Source of the DNA: UBA6136 sp041158345
GTDB lineage: Bacteria > Pseudomonadota > Gammaproteobacteria > Methylococcales > Methylococcaceae
Direction: 5' to 3'
Assembly: GCA_041158345.1 (NCBI GenBank)
Contig: JBEBBO010000122.1
Span: 24,163-88,162, forward strand
DNA: 64,000 nucleotides
Shown here: in pieces, positions 25,593 through 35,803 of the stretch
How the letters are laid out: the number at the start of each line of letters is the position of its first letter
How positions within the stretch are numbered: position 1 is the stretch's first letter
Made by a program: the position numbers and the translations under genes
Notes under the pieces: generated by a model
What the model saw: only the letters and a program-made list of their open reading frames with translations
What the model was told of the DNA's origin: nothing
Databases searched by the model: none

Positions 25593-27788
25593 ATGCTCGC
25601 GGCTCGAGAGGAAATCGAAGAACCCCAAGATAAGCTGATCCGGCGACTCTGTGCGGCGCTGTCCAAATATCTGGAACCCGAACAAGTCGCTGAGGTCGTC
25701 AGAGCTTACGAACTTGCCAATCGCGCCCACGAAGGCCAGACCCGTCTAACCGGGGAACCCTACATTTGCCATCCCCTGTCCGTCGCACTGATCCTTGCCG
25801 ACATGCGCATGGATATGCGGGGAATCATGGCAGCCATCATGCACGATGTGATTGAGGACACCCCAATCACGAAGGCCGAACTCATCGACCAATTTGGTGA
25901 GGAAGTGGCCGAATTGGTCGATGGCGTGACCAAACTCGGCCGCATTGACAGCAAATCCCGCGCTGAAACCCAAGCCCAAAACGTCAGGAAAATGTTCCTG
26001 GCGATGGTCAAGGATCTGCGGGTCATCATGGTGAAGCTTGCAGATCGTCTTCACAACATGCGCACGCTTGAAACGATGGCAAGCCATAAGCGCAGACGAA
26101 TTGCCTCTGAAACTCTCGATATCTATGCCCCGATTGCCAACCGGCTGGGCATGCACCAGTTACGACTTGAACTGGAAGATCTCGGCTTCGCGGCCATGTA
26201 CCCCTTGCGAGCGAAAGTCCTCGCCCAGTCAGTTAAGAAGGCGCGTGGAAACCGAAAGGAAGTCGTTTCGAGCATAGAAAATTCGATAAAAAAACGCCTC
26301 GATGATGCGGGGCTTGGGACTTTTGAAGTCATCGGTCGAGAGAAACACCTTTTCAGCATTTACCAGAAAATGGTGCGCAAACGCAGGCCGTTTGCAGAAG
26401 TCTTCGATGTCTATGCCTTTCGCATTAGCGTTGAAAGCATTGATGATTGCTATCGAACGCTGGGGGTTGTCCACAACCTTTATAAGCCCGTACCCGGCCG
26501 CTTCAAGGATTACATTGCCGTTCCAAAGGCCAATGGCTATCAATCCCTTCACACCGTTCTGGCAGGTCCTTTTGGTCAGCCCATAGAGATTCAGATACGA
26601 ACACGAGCCATGCATCAACTTGCAGAGGCTGGCATCGCTGCCCACTGGCTTTACAAGAGCGACGAAAAGGATGCCGAAGCACAGAGCCAGGCCCGAGCCC
26701 ATGAATGGCTTCAGGATCTCCTGGAAATCCAGAAAAGCGCGGGTGACTCTCTGGAGTTCCTCGACAACCTCAAGGTCGATCTCTTTCAGCGCGAAGTCTA
26801 CGTCTTCACTCCACGGGGCCAGATTATCAAGCTGCCGCGTCAGGCCACCATCGTGGACTTTGCCTACGCCGTTCACACGCACGTCGGTAATACCTGTGTT
26901 TCAGCACGCGTCGACCGCCAGCTAGCGCCCCTCCAGACTGTCCTCCAGAACGGCCAGACCGTCGAAATCATCACCGCCCCTTGGGCAAGACCGAATCCGC
27001 TCTGGTTGAGCTTTGTCGTCACTGCGAAGGCTCGTGCGGCCATCAGAAATCACCTGCGTAACTTCAAGATGCAGGAAGGTATTGCACTGGGTCAACGGCT
27101 CCTGGAGAAAGAACTCGAAACCCTCGGGTACACCTACGAATCCATATCTGAAGAGCAGATCCAGAAACTACTCAAACGACTGGATATTCCTGATCGCGAT
27201 GCGTTGCTTGAAGACCTTGGACTCGGCAATCGCCTGCCGATGTTGGTTGCACGACAGCTCGTTGATCTGGGCCCCGAACAGATCGGCGCCAAGCCGTCTG
27301 AAAAGCATCCCTCCCTGACGCCCCTCATCATTCGTGGAACTGAGGGCATGGTGGTGAATCTTGCCAAGTGCTGTCGCCCGATCCCTGGCGACCCCATCAT
27401 CGGGTTCTTTAACCCAGGCAAGGGCATCGTTGTTCACCTCACCGAATGCAACAACATCGAAGAACTTCGTAAACGACATGGTCACTGGGTCGACGTCCAA
27501 TGGGACAAGCAGGCTCGCGGTGAATTTCCGGCACTGATCCGAATTGAATTGATGAACCAGGTCGGGACCCTTGCCAAAGTTGCGGCTACCATTTCGCGAA
27601 TGCGCGCCAACATCGAGAATGTACAAATCGTCAATCAAGATAGCCAATTGTCGATTGATTACATTACGCTCATGGTCAGAGATCGAAACCACCTGGCACA
27701 GGTAGTCAAAGAACTGCGCAAACTCTCGATTGTGCTCAAGATCTCCCGTGTTAAATCTGAACTCCGCAAAAAAAGCACACATGACTAA
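25593..27788 (+). CDS. spoT: Bifunctional (p)ppGpp synthetase/hydrolase
   Basis: 731 residues. The N-terminal HD hydrolase domain is intact (MHDVIEDT around residue 90). The synthetase domain carries RFKDYIA, the RXKD type of bifunctional enzymes rather than the EXDD type of RelA. A TGS domain (VYVFTPRGQIIKLP, about 405-465), a zinc-finger/helical region with CCRPIPGD and a C-terminal ACT domain follow. The last bases overlap the ridA start by eight. Confidence 0.96.
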   Translation: MLAAREEIEEPQDKLIRRLCAALSKYLEPEQVAEVVRAYELANRAHEGQTRLTGEPYICHPLSVALILADMRMDMRGIMAAIMHDVIEDTPITKAELIDQFGEEVAELVDGVTKLGRIDSKSRAETQAQNVRKMFLAMVKDLRVIMVKLADRLHNMRTLETMASHKRRRIASETLDIYAPIANRLGMHQLRLELEDLGFAAMYPLRAKVLAQSVKKARGNRKEVVSSIENSIKKRLDDAGLGTFEVIGREKHLFSIYQKMVRKRRPFAEVFDVYAFRISVESIDDCYRTLGVVHNLYKPVPGRFKDYIAVPKANGYQSLHTVLAGPFGQPIEIQIRTRAMHQLAEAGIAAHWLYKSDEKDAEAQSQARAHEWLQDLLEIQKSAGDSLEFLDNLKVDLFQREVYVFTPRGQIIKLPRQATIVDFAYAVHTHVGNTCVSARVDRQLAPLQTVLQNGQTVEIITAPWARPNPLWLSFVVTAKARAAIRNHLRNFKMQEGIALGQRLLEKELETLGYTYESISEEQIQKLLKRLDIPDRDALLEDLGLGNRLPMLVARQLVDLGPEQIGAKPSEKHPSLTPLIIRGTEGMVVNLAKCCRPIPGDPIIGFFNPGKGIVVHLTECNNIEELRKRHGHWVDVQWDKQARGEFPALIRIELMNQVGTLAKVAATISRMRANIENVQIVNQDSQLSIDYITLMVRDRNHLAQVVKELRKLSIVLKISRVKSELRKKSTHD

Positions 27789-28167
27789 GAAGGCCATTCA
27801 AACCGATCTCGCCCCTCAAGCTATTGGCACTTACTCGCAGGCCATACAAACCGGCAATACGGTCTACCTCTCAGGTCAGATCCCACTAGATCCAACGACG
27901 ATGAATTTAGTCGAGGGGCCGATTGAAGCTCAGATTCATCGCGTTTTCGAAAACTTGAGTGCCGTCGCCGCAGCTGCCGGCGGATCATTGGATGATGTCG
28001 TCAAACTGAATGTCTTTCTTACCGACCTAGGCCATTTTGCAAAGGTCAACGAAATCATGAGCACCTATTTCACTCAACCCTATCCGGCGAGGGCAGCAAT
28101 TGGTGTCGCCGCCCTTCCCCGTGGTGCGCAAGTTGAAATGGACGCTGTTTTGGTCCTTGTGGGCTAA
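27781..28167 (+). CDS. ridA: 2-iminobutanoate/2-iminopropanoate deaminase
   Basis: 128 residues of the RidA/YjgF family. It hydrolyses reactive enamine/imine intermediates from PLP enzymes. GTYSQAIQTGNTVYLSGQIPLDP and YPARAAIGVAALPRGAQVEMDA, with the conserved arginine, are present. The frame is open from 27730, but ATG 27781 gives the normal N terminus and overlaps the end of spoT. spoT-ridA-recG is a recurrent order. Confidence 0.95.
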   Translation: MTKKAIQTDLAPQAIGTYSQAIQTGNTVYLSGQIPLDPTTMNLVEGPIEAQIHRVFENLSAVAAAAGGSLDDVVKLNVFLTDLGHFAKVNEIMSTYFTQPYPARAAIGVAALPRGAQVEMDAVLVLVG

Positions 28168-28191
28168 GCGTCTCGAAAAGTCCTGGTTAGA

Positions 28192-30258
28192 TTGCCCCCC
28201 CTGCATCGCCGATCAATCGCCTCACTGAAGGGGGTGGGGGCCAAAACCGCCCAAAAACTGGAGCGGATCGATCTTCTCTCTGTACAAGATCTGCTTTTCC
28301 ACTTACCACTTCGCTATGAAGATCGGACACGACTGACGCCGATTGCCCAGACCAGAGCTGGTGAGTCTGTCCTGGTCGAAGGGGATATTGTGGCCATCGA
28401 GATCCGACAGGGCACCCGCCGAAGCCACTTGGTCCACATTCAAGACGCAAGCGGGCGATTGACCCTGCGTTTTTTCCATTTCACCCGGCATCAGGAACTC
28501 CAATTTGTTCACGGCCGTCGATTGCGGTGTTTTGGCGAGGTCCGTTACGGATTCCAGGGGCTAGAGCTCAGCCACCCGGACTACGAGTTTCCCCAAGAGG
28601 AAGCCCTGTCGTCGCCTGAATCCTGCCTGACACCGGTTTATCCCGTCACCGAAGGTGTTCATCAGAAAACGTTGAGACAGCTGGTCAGTCAGGCTTTGGA
28701 GCACATCAACGAGTTACAGGATGTACTGGAAGGCGTCTCTTCGCCTTTCCCCTTAAGGCCTTCGCTGAGAGAAGCCCTCATCGCGCTTCATCGTCCCCCT
28801 CCAGGCCTTGGGCTCGGTAGTCAATCGCTAACCAATGCCCGGATTAGATTGGCCTACGAAGAACTTTTGGCCCATCACTTGAGCCTGAGTCGCCATCGAA
28901 GTCGAATGCGCAATCAAAGGGCCCCAGAACTCAAACTCCCCTCCGCTGTCCGCAGTCCATTTCTGGCCGGCCTCCCCTTTAAGCTCACAGCGGCACAAGA
29001 GAGGGTCATCGAGGAAATCCTTAAAGACCTGAACCGCCCGACCCCCATGATGCGATTAGTCCAGGGGGATGTCGGTAGCGGAAAAACGGTGGTTGCCGCC
29101 ATTGCCGCCCTTTCGGCACTGGCGTCTGGCTATCAGGTCGCTGTCATGGCACCGACAGATCTACTTGCCGATCAACACGCCAGAAGTTTTTCTCATTGGC
29201 TTGAGCCCCTTGGGATCAACGTCAGCTTCATTTCTGGGCGACTTAAGGCGGAGGGGCGCAGAGCGGCACTGAATGATCTGGCGAACGGGAATACAGGCCT
29301 TGCGATAGGCACCCATGCACTATTCCAAGACGATATCGCGTTCAATCGTCTCGGACTGATCATCATTGACGAACAACATCGTTTTGGGGTGCATCAACGC
29401 CTCGCCCTCAGAAAGAAGGGCATTCAAAACGGTATGGTGCCGCACCAAATGATCATGACGGCAACGCCCATTCCGAGAACCTTGGCGATGACGGGCTATG
29501 CCGATCTTGATCTCTCCATCATCGATGAGCGCCCCCCCGGCCGAACGCCGGTGAAAACGGCCGTTCTCCCTCAAACTCGTAAATCAGAAATCATTACCCG
29601 TATCGAGGAATGGGTGCGCAGGGGGCGTCAGGCCTACTGGGTTTGTACCTTGATCGAAGAGTCTGAACTGCTTCAGGCGGAGGCAGCCGAAAGTGCCGCT
29701 GCCACTTTAAGGGAGTCGCTCCCCGATATTCGCATGGCGTTAGTCCACGGCCGTCTAAAATCGCGTGACAAGGAGGCCATCATGCAGGCCTTCAAAAACG
29801 GGGAGATTGACCTTCTGGTTGCAACGACAGTCATTGAGGTTGGGGTTGATGTTCCCAACGCCGGGTTGATGGTGATTGAAAATGCAGAACGTCTGGGACT
29901 TGCCCAACTCCACCAGCTTCGGGGGCGAGTCGGCAGAGGGCCCGGAGATGCACACTGCGTATTGGTCTACCAATCGCCCCTAGGGAAAATCGCCCGAGAG
30001 CGTCTCGCGATCCTCCGCGAAACAGATGACGGCTTCATCATCGCAGAAAAAGATCTGGAAATTCGGGGGCCGGGCGAATTACTGGGAACACGACAGACGG
30101 GGCAACTCAATTTCAGAATTGCTGATCTGGTGGAGGATGGCCATCTCATTGAAGCCATTCATCAGCAGGCAGAAACCCTTCGAAATGATCACCCCGAAAT
30201 CGCCGATGCGCTAATACAGCGCTGGTTGGGGCGATCTCAGGATTTCATCGAGGCCTAG
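28192..30258 (+). CDS. recG: ATP-dependent DNA helicase RecG
   Basis: 688 residues (E. coli 693). An N-terminal OB-fold wedge domain binds fork junctions, followed by helicase motifs: Walker A GDVGSGKT, DEQHRFGV (DExH box) and TATPIPRTLA. The C-terminal TRIP-like region is present. It rescues stalled forks and processes R-loops. The start is TTG 28192. Its stop directly abuts the convergent Sel1 gene. Confidence 0.97.
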   Translation: MPPLHRRSIASLKGVGAKTAQKLERIDLLSVQDLLFHLPLRYEDRTRLTPIAQTRAGESVLVEGDIVAIEIRQGTRRSHLVHIQDASGRLTLRFFHFTRHQELQFVHGRRLRCFGEVRYGFQGLELSHPDYEFPQEEALSSPESCLTPVYPVTEGVHQKTLRQLVSQALEHINELQDVLEGVSSPFPLRPSLREALIALHRPPPGLGLGSQSLTNARIRLAYEELLAHHLSLSRHRSRMRNQRAPELKLPSAVRSPFLAGLPFKLTAAQERVIEEILKDLNRPTPMMRLVQGDVGSGKTVVAAIAALSALASGYQVAVMAPTDLLADQHARSFSHWLEPLGINVSFISGRLKAEGRRAALNDLANGNTGLAIGTHALFQDDIAFNRLGLIIIDEQHRFGVHQRLALRKKGIQNGMVPHQMIMTATPIPRTLAMTGYADLDLSIIDERPPGRTPVKTAVLPQTRKSEIITRIEEWVRRGRQAYWVCTLIEESELLQAEAAESAAATLRESLPDIRMALVHGRLKSRDKEAIMQAFKNGEIDLLVATTVIEVGVDVPNAGLMVIENAERLGLAQLHQLRGRVGRGPGDAHCVLVYQSPLGKIARERLAILRETDDGFIIAEKDLEIRGPGELLGTRQTGQLNFRIADLVEDGHLIEAIHQQAETLRNDHPEIADALIQRWLGRSQDFIEA

Positions 30259-31062
30259 TTAGGGGGCCTTGGCGGGATTCTTTGGGTGTTTCTTTACCCA
30301 TTCACTCGCCAACCGCTGGCCCTCTGCCAACTGGGCAGAACTGAGCTTTTTGGCCAAGCGATCTCGACTCTGGGTACATTCCTTGTCCCCTGAAATGGCT
30401 GAGAGATTGAACCATTTGTAAGCTTCTACCTGATTTTGCGGGACGCCTTGTCCCAGAAGATAGAGCGATCCTAAACCATGCATCGCTTGAGCGTTGCCCA
30501 ACTCGGCCGCTTTGGAATACCAGCGAACAGCTTCCGGAAAATTCTGAGTTGCGCCCTTGCCATGCTGGTAGCGGTATCCCATGTAATAAGCCGCCTCGAC
30601 ATGTCCCTGCTCTGCCGCTTTTAGGTACCAACGCGTTGCCTCGTTTCGATCCTGAGGCACACCTTCGCCACGGCCATAAATCTGCCCGACCCTGAACTGA
30701 GCGTCCGCATTTCCTTGCGTTGCGGAGGCCTTATACCAACGCAAGGCTTCAGCCTGGCTCGCGGTGACGCCAATGCCTCGCTCGTATAGCCCCGCCAGCA
30801 CCCACTGGGAGCGGGCATCTCCCTTTTCAGCGGCTTTGGTGCACCAAAAAAGAAGATCCACGGTGGGTTTCTGCGACTTGCCTGATGCAGATGCGCCAGT
30901 CTGCGTGTATGCCTTGACCTGATTGGCACACGCGATGGACTCGCTCTCTGGCATTTCAGTCGCCTTCACCTCTGTTGTTGAGACGGGTGTCGTCGGCGTC
31001 AGCGTTGAGCAGCCCGCGACGCCTAAAGCCATCATCGCCATCACGGTCTTTCGTTCAAACAT
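30259..31062 (-). CDS. Sel1-repeat lipoprotein
   Basis: 267 residues. The N terminus has a hydrophobic signal and a lipobox-like GVAGC (Cys18), so it is probably lipidated. After a Ser/Thr/Pro-rich linker come about four Sel1-like repeats (AXXXLGXXYXXGXGVXXXXXXAXXWYXKAA pattern, residues ~80-235), for example YGRGEGVPQDRNEATRWYLKA. Sel1 proteins usually scaffold protein complexes. It lies 65 bases downstream of the second Hsp70 gene on the same strand and may belong to that operon. Function is unknown. Confidence 0.8.
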   Translation of the reverse strand: MFERKTVMAMMALGVAGCSTLTPTTPVSTTEVKATEMPESESIACANQVKAYTQTGASASGKSQKPTVDLLFWCTKAAEKGDARSQWVLAGLYERGIGVTASQAEALRWYKASATQGNADAQFRVGQIYGRGEGVPQDRNEATRWYLKAAEQGHVEAAYYMGYRYQHGKGATQNFPEAVRWYSKAAELGNAQAMHGLGSLYLLGQGVPQNQVEAYKWFNLSAISGDKECTQSRDRLAKKLSSAQLAEGQRLASEWVKKHPKNPAKAP

Positions 31063-31090
31063 TATCGGACCTCACAACATATTCGAGAAC

Positions 31091-31125
31091 AACAGGTTTC
31101 AGGTAGTTTATTCGCCCCACCTGTT
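31091..31125. repeat. Inverted repeat between Hsp70 and Sel1 genes
   Basis: AACAGGT (31091-31097) and ACCTGTT (31119-31125), 21 bases apart. It could be a weak transcript hairpin or an operator; no T-run follows on the minus strand. Confidence 0.3.
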
Positions 31126-31127
31126 AT

Positions 31128-33935
31128 TTAGCTACTGATTAACACCAATCCCGGTGGCAGCGCTTCACCCAGAACGCGCTGCTCATCCGAGTCATTCAAG
31201 TCTGAAATTTCGCTAACGAGGCGGACCCAACTGTCTGGAAGCTTTGCCTCCTGAAGCTGGTTGACCAATGCCTCGCGGGTAGAAGGATCAAAATCGAGAA
31301 GACGATCGCCAGTGTAGCGGGCCATGAGCGCTGCAGAGAGGGCTGCATCCGAGTTCTTTTTAAACTCCTCACCCATGATGCGCTCAAGCCAGGGACGCAC
31401 ATCGTCTGCGGGAATCACGTTGTGCGATGAACCGTGCCATGGCTTTCGTGCTCCAAGTCGGCCCAAGGACCACCAGAGGACGCGCTGGTCACCAGACTTC
31501 CCAATTCGCGTCAAAAGCCAACCCCCGATTCGAACCTTATCCGTGGCAGAAAGATGCTCAAGGTTTGCAACCATGCGTAATAGATCCTCGGGGCCTCGTT
31601 TTTTGGCCAGTTCCATTTGGTTGGATCGACGAAGTCTTGAGGGCTCGAGGTAAGAAAGCGCTGATTCAAAAATGGCACTTTGACGAGGGCCATCCAGTCC
31701 CCCGGCTATGCGTCGCCACAAAGTCCACCACTCTGACCAGACTTGCGACTCCTGACTGAACTGGAGCGCTTGCGGAAAAACATCAAAGACGCGTGCCACC
31801 AAATCTTCGTCGAGGGGATGTCCAAATCCCGGGCGCAGACAAAATCCTGTCAGATTGAGCCAGACCCGCTCATGATCCGGTGTACGCCTTCGATTTGTAA
31901 GTCCCTGCACCAAAGTCTCGGCAAGACCTCTCAGCAAAAGAAGACTCCAACCCTCCTTGGGTCCCAATATACGCTCAAGGTCAGCGCGAAGTCGCTTCAC
32001 GGCCTTGGGATCCACCGACTTGCTCCGGGGCCCAAAAACCCCGAGTATTAGCTCTCGCGCTTCCGAAAGCTTGGGATGTTCCTCATGCTGCATCCTAGCG
32101 ACCGCAGTGGTTGAATGAGAGCGCAACTCAAATTCAATTTTCCAGCTTAAATTGGGATCTTCCACGCCGACACAGTGAAGATCAAGCGTTCCTATCGGGC
32201 TAAGCGCAGCGACCAGTTGAACCTCAACCGCGTCCTCCTTTCTCCCCCGCGTATCCATCACTAACCTCAGGGGTGGAAGAGCCTTGAACGCCAAGTCATC
32301 CAGATCAGTCAGCGCGCCTGGAAGCGGAGTAAAGTCATCCTGTGATGCAACCAGATGGAACTGAACTGCTGCGCCGACTTTGAGCTTGAAACGTCGATCA
32401 CTTAAGACGATTTCTTTCCCTTCCTCTGTTCCACGCGGGAGAAGGCAGCAGAGCTTGGATACGCCCTCTTTTTCGCCTTCGAGAACCAGGAATAAGCTCC
32501 GCGGTGCTCCACTGGTTATTTTCTTGACCGTTCCACCCCGACGCGCCCATGCTGAAGCGACAGCACCGTGGGCCACAGCTTCCTCGGGATGGGGATTTTG
32601 AAGGCAGCGGATTTGATGCGCACCCCAGCGTTCCATCTGCTGGATAAGCCGCCCTTTGAGGAGCGGACTGTTGAAGACCCCACCATTCAGGAGCAACGCA
32701 TCAGGCAAAATGCCGCGGTCATTGGCCTGCCCCAAAGCCTCCGCGATCACATGACGGTGCTCTGTAAGAAACGCTGAAATATGGCGCGTGATCGCTGGAT
32801 CTTTGACAAACGGTAGGCCGTATTCGACAACACCACTTCGACGCCGATCGGGCAAATCCCCAAGCTCGACATAAGGAAAGAACCCCTCGACCAAAAGGTT
32901 CTGTACCTCAGAGCATTCAAAATCGACTGAGCGAGCGCCACCAATCAAACGGCTACCGGCCCCTAACACGGTGACCTTGACGCGTTCAGGCGCTGTGTCC
33001 GAAAGAAGCATCTCCTTGGCTTGGCGGCACTGTTCAACCAATTGGGAAAACTCAAGCGGGCTGATCACCTGACCGGCACTGGCTAACTTGTTTTCAGCCA
33101 GGTGGGCGAGTGCAAGATCCAGATTGTCGCCGCCGAGCATAAGATGCTGGCCCACAGCGATTCGCGTGAAGTCCGGCCCATGCTCACCTTGGCGAACGGC
33201 AATGAGCGTGAGATCCAAGGTTCCCCCGCCGAGGTCCACGACAAGGACCAAACGAATGCCGTGCAGATGTGCTGCAATCTGTCGCCTTTCGCGCCAGAGC
33301 CAGTCATAAAAAACCGCCTGAGGTTCTTCAATCAATTGAAATTGTCTGAAGCCGGCCGCACTTGCCGCATCACAGGTCAGCGTTCGGGCTGCCTCATCAA
33401 ATGAGGCCGGAACGGTAATGGTCAGGTCTTGATGCTCCAACCGGGCATCGGGATGTTGATCATTCCAGGCATCCCGGACGTGACGAAGATACCCTGCAGA
33501 GGCCTCGACTGGAGAAATCTTCTCAACCCCTTCCACCCCGCCCCAGGGAAGAATCGGAGCGGTTCGATCAGCTGTCGGATGGGACAACCAGCTTTTGGCA
33601 CTGGTGACCAGACGACCAGGAGATTTAGCACCGAGCTGTCGAGCAAGCTCGCCGATGACCGGTAGCCATGGGAGATTGGCACGTTGTGTGGGCGTTTCCC
33701 AAGGCAAACCGCAATCGCTCGAGCGAATCTCATCGAAAGAGGCCTGATATTGCACCGAGGGCAACAAAGGCCGGCTGGCGACTTCGCCTAGCCCCACCAA
33801 CTGTGGAATCTGAAACCCTTGAATCTGTGGATCTCCCGCATGCTTAATGGGGGCTGCAGCGACCACCGTGTGACTTGTTCCAAGATCAATCCCGACAAGC
33901 CATTGAGGATTCATTGAGGCGGGATCAGCGCTCAT
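31128..33935 (-). CDS. Hsp70-family protein with long C-terminal DUF3731-like extension
   Basis: 935 residues. The actin-like ATPase domain (about 10-460) has phosphate-1 VGIDLGTSHTVVA, phosphate-2 LVVDLGGGTLDLTLIA and an adenosine-type loop LLLNGGVFNSPLL. It lacks a canonical DnaK substrate-binding domain and EEVD-like tail. The region from ~640 to 935 is arginine- and tryptophan-rich and matches what I recall as DUF3731. It is clearly paralogous to the preceding gene: both share the block LPSxxYQAxxDEIRSxDCxLPW. Its start overlaps the preceding gene by ATGA. Client and function are unknown. Confidence 0.8.
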   Translation of the reverse strand: MSADPASMNPQWLVGIDLGTSHTVVAAAPIKHAGDPQIQGFQIPQLVGLGEVASRPLLPSVQYQASFDEIRSSDCGLPWETPTQRANLPWLPVIGELARQLGAKSPGRLVTSAKSWLSHPTADRTAPILPWGGVEGVEKISPVEASAGYLRHVRDAWNDQHPDARLEHQDLTITVPASFDEAARTLTCDAASAAGFRQFQLIEEPQAVFYDWLWRERRQIAAHLHGIRLVLVVDLGGGTLDLTLIAVRQGEHGPDFTRIAVGQHLMLGGDNLDLALAHLAENKLASAGQVISPLEFSQLVEQCRQAKEMLLSDTAPERVKVTVLGAGSRLIGGARSVDFECSEVQNLLVEGFFPYVELGDLPDRRRSGVVEYGLPFVKDPAITRHISAFLTEHRHVIAEALGQANDRGILPDALLLNGGVFNSPLLKGRLIQQMERWGAHQIRCLQNPHPEEAVAHGAVASAWARRGGTVKKITSGAPRSLFLVLEGEKEGVSKLCCLLPRGTEEGKEIVLSDRRFKLKVGAAVQFHLVASQDDFTPLPGALTDLDDLAFKALPPLRLVMDTRGRKEDAVEVQLVAALSPIGTLDLHCVGVEDPNLSWKIEFELRSHSTTAVARMQHEEHPKLSEARELILGVFGPRSKSVDPKAVKRLRADLERILGPKEGWSLLLLRGLAETLVQGLTNRRRTPDHERVWLNLTGFCLRPGFGHPLDEDLVARVFDVFPQALQFSQESQVWSEWWTLWRRIAGGLDGPRQSAIFESALSYLEPSRLRRSNQMELAKKRGPEDLLRMVANLEHLSATDKVRIGGWLLTRIGKSGDQRVLWWSLGRLGARKPWHGSSHNVIPADDVRPWLERIMGEEFKKNSDAALSAALMARYTGDRLLDFDPSTREALVNQLQEAKLPDSWVRLVSEISDLNDSDEQRVLGEALPPGLVLISS

Positions 33936-35803
33936 AGGCCCTGGGACTGACCAATTCCTTGCGGAGATGTTTCCCGCTCACGCACATCGAATTCAACCTT
34001 CCAGCGATGTCCGCCGTCGCGAGCTATGGCTTCGAGTTGCAAGGTACCGGTTTCGGTCACTCTCGCCCCAAGAATGACCGGCACCACCTCACCCTTGAGG
34101 TAATGCTCCGTTGGAAGCGTGACTTCAATTGCCGATAACTCCTCCAACTCATCGTCGGCCCACCAGTCCAGCCGGATCCCAACTTCATCGAGACGGCGTA
34201 CCTTGGAAGAGAAGAACCTGAAATGAACCGGTTCGCCCACGATCAATCCGAATTCATACGGGGGAAGTGTGGCCTCACTGCCCTCCTCCATCCCGAAGGG
34301 TGCGATACAGAGCGCTTCAAGCGGTGGAGCAATTCCAGGGACGGCTGGAACCGCGCTTTCAACGCCCACATAGTATGCAGCCGCCGTACCCCCTCGAATC
34401 CGAACGCCCGGTCCATTTCGCACATTCCCGTAGTAGGCAGCGCCACGAGATACGGCAAGATCCAGATCGATACCTTCAAGAAGTCGAACGGAGGGAGCAC
34501 CGTCCGCCTCAAGCCAGCGATTGACGACGGCCAAAAGTCGCTCAACCAGCTCCGTTGACCGAAATACGCCCCCATTCAGGAGAATGGCCGAGGGGTGTAA
34601 GAAACGCCGAGGTTCACCCACCCCCAGAGCCTGTGCGTGGTGGTTTGCATCAACATGCCGACTCAAAAAAGAGGCCAGGTGAGCCGTAATCCGGGCATCC
34701 TGAGCATAAGGGAGAGCTAACGTCGTAAGACCGGCTCTGGCTGACTGCTGGGGACGATCCTCGATGGAGAGCATCGGAAAGAAGCCCTCAACAACGGTTT
34801 CCAAGACCTCATGTCGGGTGAGATTGGTTCTTAATGTTCCGCCGATCAGAGATGATCCTCGGCTCGGAACGGCGATTGCAACCTCCGAAAGTGAGGCATT
34901 CCCCAGAAGTTTCTCCTTGGCATCCCGAGCACCATGAGTGAGGCACTGCAACTGCCAAGGCTCAAGGCGCTTTCCTTCCTTGTCGAGCTTTGCACGGATC
35001 CCATAGGCCAAGGCCAGATCCATATTGTCTCCACCAAGAAGGATGTGGTCCCCAATGGCAACACGCTCCAAGGCAAGTCGACCTAACTCTTCGGAAACCG
35101 CAACCAGAGAAAAATCGGTCGTCCCACCCCCAACGTCCACCACGAGAATCGTTTCACCAGGCCTGACCTGGTTTCGCCATTCCCCACCGGAGGCCTGAAT
35201 CCAGCTATAGACAGCCGATTGAGGCTCTTCCAGTAAAACGGCATGCGCCAACCCGACCCTGCGAGCCGCTTCAACCGTCAATTCTCTGGCACCTGGATCA
35301 AAGGACGCTGGCACCGTGATCACTAGATCCTGATCGGCTAGGGGGGCATCCGGAAAACGGGCATCCCAGGCACTCTTCAAATGTCGAAGGTAAGTGGTGG
35401 AGGCCTCCAACGGGGAGACACGCGTCACTTCCGGGGGGGCCTGGACAGGTAAAATCGGTGCCTTACGATCGACTTGCCCATGCGATAGCCAGCTTTTAGC
35501 ACTACCCACCAGGCGGATCGGGGTCTTACTCCCAAGATGCCGCGCGATCTCTCCAACCAATGCACGATCGGAACTGGCCCAAGGCAACGAGCAATCCTCG
35601 GAGCGAATCTCATCCGGGTGCGCCTGATAAAGAAAAGACGGCAGCTGAGGCCGACTTTCGATGGCTCCCGGACTTATCAGCTGCGGAATGGGAAGGACCT
35701 CAACAGAAACCTCTTCGCCCGCTGCCGCATCCAGACGGACAAATGACAGGACACTGTTGGTAGTTCCAAGGTCAATTCCGACCGCAAATACTGACTGACT
35801 CAA
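33932..35803 (-). CDS. Hsp70-family protein, short form
   Basis: 623 residues. The ATPase domain (about 5-450) has VGIDLGTTNSVLSFV, LVVDVGGGTTDFSLVA and ILLNGGVFRSTELV, with an intact nucleotide-binding core. A short beta-rich segment (about 460-615) replaces the DnaK peptide-binding domain and there is no helical lid tail. No dnaJ or grpE is nearby. It is overlapped at both ends (four bases each) by the DUF2760 gene and the longer Hsp70 gene, so the three are co-translated. Confidence 0.82.
   Translation of the reverse strand: MSQSVFAVGIDLGTTNSVLSFVRLDAAAGEEVSVEVLPIPQLISPGAIESRPQLPSFLYQAHPDEIRSEDCSLPWASSDRALVGEIARHLGSKTPIRLVGSAKSWLSHGQVDRKAPILPVQAPPEVTRVSPLEASTTYLRHLKSAWDARFPDAPLADQDLVITVPASFDPGARELTVEAARRVGLAHAVLLEEPQSAVYSWIQASGGEWRNQVRPGETILVVDVGGGTTDFSLVAVSEELGRLALERVAIGDHILLGGDNMDLALAYGIRAKLDKEGKRLEPWQLQCLTHGARDAKEKLLGNASLSEVAIAVPSRGSSLIGGTLRTNLTRHEVLETVVEGFFPMLSIEDRPQQSARAGLTTLALPYAQDARITAHLASFLSRHVDANHHAQALGVGEPRRFLHPSAILLNGGVFRSTELVERLLAVVNRWLEADGAPSVRLLEGIDLDLAVSRGAAYYGNVRNGPGVRIRGGTAAAYYVGVESAVPAVPGIAPPLEALCIAPFGMEEGSEATLPPYEFGLIVGEPVHFRFFSSKVRRLDEVGIRLDWWADDELEELSAIEVTLPTEHYLKGEVVPVILGARVTETGTLQLEAIARDGGHRWKVEFDVRERETSPQGIGQSQGL

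Noticed and set aside
25593..27797. Several minus-strand open frames of up to 217 codons opposite spoT
   Set aside because: The translations are low-complexity and match nothing recognisable, while the plus-strand spoT is intact over its full length.
30256..30262. Possible truncation of recG by the abutting Sel1 gene
   Set aside because: RecG is 688 residues with a normal C terminus, so the genes simply converge without spacing.
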